Below, in pieces: positions 53,606-61,900 of a stretch of 64,000 nt of DNA. The notes below the pieces were generated by a model. The model was not told the DNA's origin and ran no database searches. It worked only from the letters and a program-made list of their open reading frames with translations. The DNA is taken from assembly GCA_965238025.1 (NCBI GenBank), contig OZ250162.1, forward strand, positions 62,001 to 126,000. The letters are read 5' to 3'. This DNA is from Pelagihabitans sp965238025. Its GTDB lineage: Bacteria > Bacteroidota > Bacteroidia > Flavobacteriales > Flavobacteriaceae. The position numbers and the translations under genes were made by a program. The stretch's first letter is position 1. Each line of letters starts with the position of its first letter.

Positions 53606-54598
53606 ATGAAACAAACGCTAAATAAATTAATAAATCACGACATCCTCACAAAGGAAGACGCAAAACAGATTTTGGTGAATATTGCCAAAGGTGATTACAA
53701 CACCAGCCAAATAGCAGCTTTTCTTACAGTATATATGATGCGCAGCATCACCATTGAAGAATTGGAAGGCTTTCGCGACGCACTTTTAGAACTGTGTTTG
53801 GCGGTAGATTTATCCGCCTACAATCCTATAGATTTATGTGGTACGGGTGGTGATGGTAAAGACACTTTTAATATTTCAACCTTGGCTTCTTTTGTAACGG
53901 CCGGAGCAGGGGTAAAAGTAACCAAGCATGGTAATTATGGCGTGTCCTCTAAATGTGGAAGTAGCAATGTTATGGAATTTTTAGGAATCAAATTCAGCAA
54001 TAAGGCAGACTTTTTGGAGAAATCGATTGATCAAGCAGGTATTTGTGTTTTGCATGCTCCCCTATTTCATCCAGCGATGAAAAATGTGGCGCCTATCCGG
54101 AGGGAATTGGGTGTAAAAACCTTTTTTAATATGTTAGGGCCTATGGTAAATCCGGCCTTTCCGAAGAACCAAATGGTAGGGGTTTTTAATTTGGAATTGG
54201 CAAGAATGTATGGTTATCTATATCAAAATACCGACAAGAACTTTACAGTCCTACATGCCTTTGATGGTTATGACGAAATTTCGTTGACCGGAAATACAAA
54301 AACCATTTCCAATACCTCTGAAGGAATGATAAAACCTTCTGATTTTGGATTGAAAGCCATACAGCAATCTGAAATTGTTGGTGGGGATAGTATAGCCACA
54401 TCGGCCCAAATATTTTTGGACATTTTACAGGGTAAAGGAACCGAAGCCCAAAACAATGTGGTTTGCGCCAATGCAGGAGTGGCAATTGCAACAGCGGAAA
54501 ATATCGCTATAAAAGATGGATTTGAAAAAGCAAAGGAATCTTTGTTGAATGGCAGCGGCCTAAAAGCGTTGAAAAAATTGCAGGAACTAAGTAGTTGA
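53606..54598 (+). CDS. trpD: Anthranilate phosphoribosyltransferase
   Basis: The 330-residue product attaches phosphoribose to anthranilate. It has the glycine-rich PRPP-binding motif DLCGTGGDGKDTFNIST (about 71-87), KHGNYGVSSKCGSSNVME and the PIRRELGVKTFFNMLGPMVNPAFP segment (RRELGVKTFFN is the core). The length fits the family. It starts 29 bp after the four-helix-bundle gene. Confidence 0.98.
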   Translation: MKQTLNKLINHDILTKEDAKQILVNIAKGDYNTSQIAAFLTVYMMRSITIEELEGFRDALLELCLAVDLSAYNPIDLCGTGGDGKDTFNISTLASFVTAGAGVKVTKHGNYGVSSKCGSSNVMEFLGIKFSNKADFLEKSIDQAGICVLHAPLFHPAMKNVAPIRRELGVKTFFNMLGPMVNPAFPKNQMVGVFNLELARMYGYLYQNTDKNFTVLHAFDGYDEISLTGNTKTISNTSEGMIKPSDFGLKAIQQSEIVGGDSIATSAQIFLDILQGKGTEAQNNVVCANAGVAIATAENIAIKDGFEKAKESLLNGSGLKALKKLQELSS

Positions 54599-54639
54599 TG
54601 GCTTTCCGCTGATGGTTGCTAGATTTTTTTACCATCAAC
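54594..54639 (+). repeat. Inverted repeat in the trpD-trpC spacer
   Basis: GTTGATGG (54594-54601) pairs with CCATCAAC (54632-54639) over a 30-nt loop. The remainder of the 68-bp spacer is low-complexity (ACGAGAAACGAACAACA). It might be a degraded inserted element. Confidence 0.4.
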
Positions 54640-54666
54640 CGACAACGAGAAACGAACAACAATTTC

Positions 54667-55449
54667 ATGAACATATTAGATAAAATAGTTGCGGACAAAT
54701 ACAAGGAAGTCGATTTAAAAAAATCCATTATTCCCACTTCCCAATTAGAACAATCCGTTCTTTTTGTTCGGGAAGGTGCTTCACTGGCTGCCGCCTTGCG
54801 AAACAGCAAAACGGGAATCATTGCAGAGCATAAAAGGCGTTCGCCTTCTAAAGGGACCATCAATCAAAATACCAATGTAGGACTGGTAGCAAAGCGATAT
54901 GAGGGTGCTGGGGTATGTGGAATGAGTGTCCTTACCGACATTAAATACTTCGGGGGGTCTCTGGAAGATCTACTCCTAGCCAGAGCTTCGGTAAAAATGC
55001 CGTTACTCCGAAAAGAATTCATTGTTGACGAGTATCAAATACTGGAAGCAAAAGCCAATGGAGCCGATGCAATTTTATTGATTGCCGCCATTTTATCCAA
55101 ACAAGAAATCAAAAGCTTCTCAGAGCTGGCAAAAAGTCTGGGCTTAGATGTTTTGTTGGAAGTTCACAATGAAGAAGAACTACATAAATCAATTATGCCA
55201 AGTCTGGATATGTTAGGCGTAAACAATCGCGATCTAAAAACATTTAAGGTAAGTCTTGAAACAAGTAAAACGCTCTCAAGATCAATACCTGATGAATTTG
55301 TCAAAGTTTCAGAAAGCGGAATTAGTTCCATTGAAGCCATTCAAGATTTAAAACAATACGGATACCAAGGATTTCTAATTGGAGAGAACTTTATGAAGAC
55401 CGACAATCCGGGGGAAAGTGCGGCCCAATTTATTAAAAAACTAAATTAG
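54667..55449 (+). CDS. trpC: Indole-3-glycerol phosphate synthase
   Basis: The ATG at 54667 (MNILDKIVADKYKEV) starts the family sequence; a start at 54616 would add an unrelated tail. The TIM-barrel motifs AEHKRRSPSKGTI (catalytic Lys), LRKEFIVDEYQI, LLEVHNEEEL, GVNNRDLKTF and VSESGI are all present. It closes the indole ring. It is separate from TrpF here, not fused. Confidence 0.97.
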   Translation: MNILDKIVADKYKEVDLKKSIIPTSQLEQSVLFVREGASLAAALRNSKTGIIAEHKRRSPSKGTINQNTNVGLVAKRYEGAGVCGMSVLTDIKYFGGSLEDLLLARASVKMPLLRKEFIVDEYQILEAKANGADAILLIAAILSKQEIKSFSELAKSLGLDVLLEVHNEEELHKSIMPSLDMLGVNNRDLKTFKVSLETSKTLSRSIPDEFVKVSESGISSIEAIQDLKQYGYQGFLIGENFMKTDNPGESAAQFIKKLN

Positions 55450-55500
55450 CGAATGAATTATTATTATACCGATAAAGACACTGTACCAGTCACAAAAAAT

Positions 55501-56133
55501 ATGGCCGAACTGAAGCTAAAAGTCTGTGGTATGAATAAAAATACCTCAGAGGTGGCAGCCTTAAAACCTGACTATCTGGGCTTTATTTTTTGGAAACCCT
55601 CTAAACGCTATTTTAAGGGTGAGATGCCTTCAATTCCGCATAGTGTGAAGAAGGTCGGTGTTTTTGTAGATGCCAACATGAAACAGGTCGTTGAAAAAGT
55701 AAAAAAATATGGCCTCCTTCTGGTACAGCTACACGGAACAGAAAGTCCGGCATTTTGTGATGAGCTAAAAAAGAAAATACCCCAACTGAAGATTATAAAG
55801 GTCTTTTCCATCAAAGATGGTTTTGACTTTGGTCAATTAAACCACTTTGATGATGTCTGTGATTTTTATCTGTTCGATACCAAAGGAAAACTCCCAGGCG
55901 GTAACGGGTATGTGTTTAATTGGAAAGTACTGGAGAAATACCCTTCAACGAAACCCTATTTTTTAAGCGGTGGCATCGGATTGGATGAAATAGGGTCTAT
56001 TAAAGAATTTATGAAACGACCCGAGGCGCAATATTGCCATGCCATTGATGTGAACAGTAAATTTGAAAATGCCCCGGGTTTAAAGAATATTGAAAGACTG
56101 AAAGGGTTTAAAAAAGCTTTAAGTCAAACTTGA
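55501..56133 (+). CDS. trpF: Phosphoribosylanthranilate isomerase
   Basis: The ATG at 55501 (MAELKLKVCGMNKNTSEVA) matches the family start; an ATG at 55453 would add 16 non-conserved residues but sits 3 bp after trpC. The catalytic Cys is in KVCGM, and the catalytic Asp in FLFDTKGKLPGGNG. The motif LSGGIGLDEI is in place, and the end shows the phosphate-binding HAIDVNSKFE. It catalyses the Amadori rearrangement. Confidence 0.95.
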   Translation: MAELKLKVCGMNKNTSEVAALKPDYLGFIFWKPSKRYFKGEMPSIPHSVKKVGVFVDANMKQVVEKVKKYGLLLVQLHGTESPAFCDELKKKIPQLKIIKVFSIKDGFDFGQLNHFDDVCDFYLFDTKGKLPGGNGYVFNWKVLEKYPSTKPYFLSGGIGLDEIGSIKEFMKRPEAQYCHAIDVNSKFENAPGLKNIERLKGFKKALSQT

Positions 56134-56137
56134 ACAG

Positions 56138-56171
56138 ATTCCCTCCCGATTGCTATAGGGATTACGGGAAT
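56138..56171. repeat. REP-like hairpin in the trpF-trpB gap
   Basis: ATTCCC (56138-56143) pairs with GGGAAT (56166-56171); inside are CCCGAT and ATAGGG as a second stem with a bulge. It resembles the other ATTCCC elements in the window and lies just before the trpB ATG. Confidence 0.55.
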
Positions 56172-56186
56172 GAAAATAAAATTATA

Positions 56187-57365
56187 ATGTATCACGTAGA
56201 CGACAAAGGATATTACGGAGAATTTGGAGGTGCTTTCATTCCTGAAATGTTGTACCCGAATGTAGCGGAGTTGCGCCAAAAGTATATGAAAATCATGTAC
56301 GAAGCGTCTTTTCAAAAAGAATTTCAGCAACTGCTCAAAGACTATGTTGGCCGTCCTTCACCCCTATATTTTGCCCAACGCCTTTCTAAAAAACACGCTT
56401 GCAAAATATACCTGAAACGTGAGGATTTGAATCATACGGGGGCACATAAAGTAAACAATACCATCGGCCAGATTTTGATGGCAAAAAAATTGGGAAAAAC
56501 ACGGATTATTGCCGAAACTGGCGCCGGTCAGCATGGTGTTGCCACTGCAACGGTCTGTGCTTTAATGGGGATCGAATGTGTCGTTTATATGGGTGAAATA
56601 GACATTGCCCGCCAGGCGCCCAATGTGGCCCGAATGCAAATGTTGGGAGCAGAAGTTCGCCCTGCGCTCTCCGGAAGCCGGACCCTAAAAGATGCCACCA
56701 ATGAGGCCATTCGGGATTGGATAAACAATCCGGTGAACACCCATTATATTATCGGGTCGGCCATCGGGCCGCACCCCTACCCTGATATGGTCACGCGATT
56801 TCAGTCGATCATATCTGAAGAAATAAAATGGCAATTAAACCAAAAAGAAGGCCGTGAAAATCCTGATTATGTAGTTGCTTGTATTGGTGGGGGAAGCAAT
56901 GCTGCGGGAACCTATTACCATTTCCTGAACAATGAAGAAGTTGGTATTATTGCTGTAGAAGCAGCAGGAAAAGGAATCGATTCTGGAGAAAGTGCCGCAA
57001 CCTCAGCGCTGGGTAAAGTAGGTATTATTCATGGTTGTAAAACCATGCTCATGCAAACGGAAGATGGCCAAATAACCGAGCCCTATTCCATATCCGCAGG
57101 CTTAGATTACCCTGGTGTTGGCCCTATGCACTCTCATTTGTATAAATCAGGACGGGCAGAATTTTATTCCGCTACCGATGACGAGGCCATGACCGCAGGA
57201 TTGGAACTTTCGCAATTGGAAGGTATCATCCCAGCCATAGAAACCGGACATGCACTTGCCATTTTCCAACACAAAAAATTCAAACCGGATGATGTGGTTG
57301 TAATTAGTTTGTCTGGCCGTGGTGATAAGGACCTCAATACCTACATCGAGTACTTTAAACTTTAA
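56187..57365 (+). CDS. trpB: Tryptophan synthase beta subunit
   Basis: The ATG at 56187 (MYHVDDKGYYGEFGGAFIPE) is the natural start; a TTG at 56130 would overlap trpF. The PLP lysine lies in LNHTGAHKVNNT, and AETGAGQHGVATATV and ACIGGGSNAAGTY are the catalytic and phosphate-binding loops. It condenses indole with serine. It forms the alpha2-beta2 enzyme with TrpA. Confidence 0.98.
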   Translation: MYHVDDKGYYGEFGGAFIPEMLYPNVAELRQKYMKIMYEASFQKEFQQLLKDYVGRPSPLYFAQRLSKKHACKIYLKREDLNHTGAHKVNNTIGQILMAKKLGKTRIIAETGAGQHGVATATVCALMGIECVVYMGEIDIARQAPNVARMQMLGAEVRPALSGSRTLKDATNEAIRDWINNPVNTHYIIGSAIGPHPYPDMVTRFQSIISEEIKWQLNQKEGRENPDYVVACIGGGSNAAGTYYHFLNNEEVGIIAVEAAGKGIDSGESAATSALGKVGIIHGCKTMLMQTEDGQITEPYSISAGLDYPGVGPMHSHLYKSGRAEFYSATDDEAMTAGLELSQLEGIIPAIETGHALAIFQHKKFKPDDVVVISLSGRGDKDLNTYIEYFKL

Positions 57366-57370
57366 CAAAA

Positions 57371-57396
57371 TGTCATACTGAGCGCAGTCGAAGTAC
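57371..57396. repeat. Dispersed-type repeat TGTCATACTGAGCGCAGTCG
   Basis: This sequence (TGTCATACTGAGCG, then CAGTCGAAGTA) is, to my knowledge, a widespread intergenic element in flavobacterial genomes. It contains the palindrome ACTGAGCGCAGT-like core. It lies between trpB and trpA, within the operon. Confidence 0.5.
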
Positions 57397-57440
57397 TTGC
57401 AATTCAGTTTAATCAAATGAAGGTTTAAATTTTTAATACT

Positions 57441-58205
57441 ATGACCAATAGAATTTTAAACAGGCTGAATTCCGAAAAAAAACTCCTCTCCTTATATTTC
57501 ACGGCAGGTTATCCGAATCTAAACGACACGGTAACCATTATACAGGATTTGGAAAAAAACGGTGTTGACATGATTGAGATCGGTCTGCCTTTTAGCGATC
57601 CACTGGCCGATGGCCCCACCATTCAACAAAGCTCGACCACCGCTTTAAAAAACGGAATGCATACCGAATTACTTTTCGAGCAATTGAAGGACATTCGCAA
57701 AACCGTTTCCCTCCCCTTGATCATAATGGGCTATTTTAACCCAATGCTACAGTATGGGGTCGAGGCATTTTGTAAAAAATGTAACGAAATTGGAATCGAT
57801 GGTATTATAATGCCAGATTTGCCTCTAGATGTATATCAGGCCGAGTATAAAAATATCTTTAAAAAATATGGGCTGATAAACATCTTTTTAATCACCCCAC
57901 AAACCAGCGATGACCGTATTCGTGAAATTGATGCGGCTTCAAATGGGTTTATTTATATGGTAAGCTCGGCAAGCGTTACGGGGTCAAAAGATGGTTTTGG
58001 AGATACACAGACCGAGTATTTTGAACGTATTGCGGCCATGAAATTGAAAAACCCCCAAATAGTAGGTTTTGGAATAAAGGATGCGGAGACATTTCAGCAA
58101 GCGACCAGATTTGCTAAAGGTGCCATAATTGGATCCGCTTTTATAAAACATTTAAATGAATTTGGTGCGAATGCGACCGCAGACTTCGTTCAAAAAATAA
58201 GGTAA
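57441..58205 (+). CDS. trpA: Tryptophan synthase alpha subunit
   Basis: The 254-residue product has the catalytic Glu in MIEIGLPFSDPLADGPTIQ and Asp in GIDGIIMPDLPLD, and the phosphate loops SSASVTGSKDG and VGFGIKDAETF. It cleaves indole glycerol phosphate to indole. It is the last gene of the operon. No strong terminator is visible after it. Confidence 0.98.
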   Translation: MTNRILNRLNSEKKLLSLYFTAGYPNLNDTVTIIQDLEKNGVDMIEIGLPFSDPLADGPTIQQSSTTALKNGMHTELLFEQLKDIRKTVSLPLIIMGYFNPMLQYGVEAFCKKCNEIGIDGIIMPDLPLDVYQAEYKNIFKKYGLINIFLITPQTSDDRIREIDAASNGFIYMVSSASVTGSKDGFGDTQTEYFERIAAMKLKNPQIVGFGIKDAETFQQATRFAKGAIIGSAFIKHLNEFGANATADFVQKIR

Positions 58206-58909
58206 AGCCCAAAATATTAGGAGACTGGTCTTTAAGAAAGAGAGTTCCAGAAATTTTGTTATACCGTTAAAGTACATAGGGTTATTTCAAACCGATGATA
58301 CCAAATGGATATAATGTCTCCATGAAATGTTGCAATTTATCCATTGAACCAAAGCTCCCATAAAATAATAACAATAATGGTTAGGGGCAGGTATATCGTA
58401 AAATAGTCCTTATACATCTCGTTTTTTTTAGAATCTTCCGTCTCGCTCATATATTTGTAGTATTTATCCTGTTAATATACTAATTATTGAATAAAATATC
58501 AAACAAATTAATCCTACATAAAACAGTCATTTCTTTACAAAGCTCTGTGATTAAAATGATTCCAAAAAAATAGCTTTTTGCTCTTCATCCCTTAGAATGA
58601 ACTTTTGTCCGAAAAACATTCCTTTTTTAACAAAAAACACCAATTATTTCCGATATTGTCAACGACTATGGGCTGTTAAAAACAATATCCATATTCGGCA
58701 AAAAAATAGAGCAAAATCAACACCAAGACTATATGATATAATTTTACGCTACCCATACCTTTTATTCCAACACATTCATAGGTTTTCCCATGGATGAATT
58801 CAGATAGCGATTAAATATTTTCCCAATCAGACATTTGATGTTAATACATCAAAACCCCGAATCTGCTTTGGTATTTCAACCTTGCTTATCATAATGATCA
58901 AATTTGATA
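58206..58909. other. Intergenic region with one small ORF
   Basis: This 704-bp AT-rich region separates trpA from the giant diheme protein gene. It contains a 37-codon minus-strand ORF (58337-58450). I see no clear tRNA, terminator or strong promoter. A weak hairpin (TTCAT ... ATGAA) lies near 58770-58800. Confidence 0.5.
58337..58450 (-). CDS. Putative 37-residue single-pass membrane peptide
   Basis: Reading the minus strand from ATG 58450 to TAA at 58337 gives MSETEDSKKNEMYKDYFTIY and then a hydrophobic segment LPLTIIVIILWELWFNG. A polar, charged N-terminus followed by one hydrophobic helix and Trp residues at the membrane edge is typical of small respiratory or transporter-associated peptides. 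I do not recognise a family. The neighbouring trpA gene ends in the opposite direction, so it is isolated. Confidence 0.5.
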   Translation of the reverse strand: MSETEDSKKNEMYKDYFTIYLPLTIIVIILWELWFNG

Positions 58910-61900
58910 ATGATGACCAAGCAATCCTTTATTGCCTTTACCGCAATTATTTTAACCGTAGGATTTGTTGCTTTCCTTACCAGCAATAGCAGCAATCCGA
59001 ACAGCACCGATTATGAACTCCTAGCAGTCACCGATCACGAAAAGTTAACATCAGGCGGGTTCTCGATTCGGATGAACGAAGGCAATAGCCTTGAAAATAC
59101 ATCTGTTCATTTAGCTACCAAACAAACGAGACTATCGGTAAGCGCACTGCGGAACATGTTGGCCCCTGCGATCAATGCCGCTCCCATCGCAAAATTTTTA
59201 AACGGAAACCTACCAACGACAACACCAAACACAAATGTGCCCAACCTTTTATCTCAAACAGGTGCTTTTGCTAATCTGGGAAACTTGACCCCAAATCAGG
59301 GCCTTATTCCATATGATATGATTGAGCCATTTTGGTCAGATGGTGCTTCAAAAAGGAGATGGATGGCAATACCCAACGACGGTACGCACGATACTCCTGA
59401 AGAACAAATTCAATTCTCGATGGACGATGCCTGGGATTTTCCACGGGGCGCTGTGCTCATCAAACATTTTGAATTAGGAGGAAAGCGCTTGGAAACACGT
59501 TTTGAGGTGAAGGGAGATGACGATGTGTACTATTACCTTACCTATAAGTGGAACGATGCCCAAACCGATGCTACCCTCTTAGATGAAGCCGTAGATGAGG
59601 ATGTGGTTGTAGATGGCGTAACGCAATCATGGCATTATCCCAGTAGAAATGAATGCGCTTCCTGTCACTTCCCTCAAAACGGAAGTGTCTTAGGTCCAAA
59701 AACAAGGAATTTGAACAAGGCAATTGTTTATCCTAGTTCAGGCGTTCAAATGAATCAGTTGGTCAACCTTAGCGAGCTTGGCATCCTTGCTGAAAATATC
59801 ACGAATAGCAATGTAGGCACCTACCCCGCCGTAGCTGCCAAAAATGATTTAAGTGCATCTTTAGAAGATAGGGCGCGCAGTTATATTGATGTAAATTGTG
59901 CAAGTTGTCATAATCCGCAAGTGGATAACGTGGCTATGTTCGATGCTCGATATAGCACTCCTTTGGAAAATCAGAATATTATTTATGGGGATGTTATTTA
60001 TGACGAGGGATTGAATAATCCGAAGGTCATCATACCTCAGGATGTTTCTAATTCGATGATGCATTTTAGGATGAATTCCACCCAAACAGGTATTGAAATG
60101 CCACCACTTGCCAAGGATGTTGTTGATACAAAAGGTGTTCAGCTAATAGCGGATTGGATAAACAGCCTTACACCAGCTACTAGCGCACCACCTGTTGCCG
60201 TTATTTCGGCATCCCCCGTAAACGGGGTTGCACCCCTAAGTGTAAATTTTGACGCAACGGCCTCTACCGACGCAGATGATGACACCCTAACCTTTAATTG
60301 GGATTTTGGCGATGGAACTACAGGACAAGGTTCAACGATTGACCATGTGTACAATAGCCCCGGTTCCTATACAGCCTCTTTAACGGCAAATGACGGTCAG
60401 CAATCCGATGAGACAACGGTGGTCATTGTCGTCAACGACAGCGATCCCGGTGGTAATACCGTTTCTTTTACCGATGGCACCAGTCTTATCGGACAAAATA
60501 ACTTCAGTGGTTTACCAATGGGGGTAATTGATATGAATGGTGATGGTAAAGATGATATTGTACAGTTTAATGCTGCAAGAAACCTGCGTATTCAATATCA
60601 GAATAGCGTGGGGCAGACCTTTAGCACCTACTCCTATGGCCAAGTAAGTTCTAGAAACCAATGGAGTACCGCAATTGCCGACTTTGATCAAAATGGGTAC
60701 AATGATATTTTGTCCGGAGGTGCTTATGACAATTTAAAAATAATTACCAACAACAACGGAAATAATTCGTTCAGTCTCGCTACCCTTCCCAGCTCTAACA
60801 TTTTTATCCAGGGAAGTAATTTCGTGGATATCAACAATGATGGTTGGGCCGATATTTTTGCCTGCCATGATGATGCAGAATCTAGGGCCTACCAGAACAA
60901 TCAAAATGGAACCTTCTCGTTCAATGCGAACCTTATCAGTACTGAAACAGATCCCACGAGCGATAACTCCGGTAATTATGCCAGCATGTGGATCGATTAT
61001 GACAATGATCGTGATTTAGACCTATACATTTCTAAATGTAGGGGTGGTGTGACCAGTAGTAGCGACCCGAGAAGAATAAACATGCTCTGGCAAAATGATG
61101 GCAACAATAATTTTACAGAAGTAGCCGCCCAAGCAAATCTTAAAATCGGCGCACAGACATGGCTTTCCGACTTTGGGGATATTGACAATGATGGGGACTT
61201 GGATGCCATTGTGATCAATCATGGAACTGGCCCTAACTTAATGCGAAATAACGGCAACGGAACCTTTACTGAAATCACCTCAGGTAGTGGATTGCTACCT
61301 ACCCTTGAGCCACAGGATTATTATGGTATTCAGGGTTTCTTTAGGGATTTTAATAATGATGGCCATTTAGATTTAATGGTTTCGGGAGACAACCATTATA
61401 TTTTTTACAATAATGGTGATGGTACATTTCAGAATGCTGCAAATCCGTTTAACTCAAATCAAATACAATCTTTCTCTGTTGGGGATCTAAATCACGATGG
61501 TTTCTTGGATATTTATGCCGGATATGCCAATGGGTTGAATTCACCCAGTTCTACAAGAGATCGTATTTGGTTAAATCAAGGAAATTCAAATAACTTCTTG
61601 AATATTCAATTAAGGGGAACCCAAAGTAATATTAACGGTATTGGTGCCAGGGTAGAAATTTATGGTGCCTGGGGAATGCAAATTAGGGATGTACGATCAG
61701 GTGAAGGATATGGACTTGTCAATTCCTTTACCCAACATTTTGGCATTGGAGTCAATACGTTGGTTGATAAGGTGGTAGTTCGTTGGCCATCGGGAATTGT
61801 TGACGAAATATTAAATCCGGCCATAAATCAATTTTTGAATATCGTTGAGGGCGAAGATATTTGCGCTACAACGAATGTAACCCCTGAATATTCCATAAAC

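Noticed and set aside
56130..56186. TTG start of trpB overlapping the trpF stop
   Set aside because: The added residues come from a REP-like hairpin, and the ATG at 56187 gives the conserved TrpB start.
58597..58797. A 66-codon plus-strand ORF in the trpA-diheme gap
   Set aside because: The translation is basic with no hydrophobic or domain pattern, no promoter is near, and it lies in AT-rich DNA.
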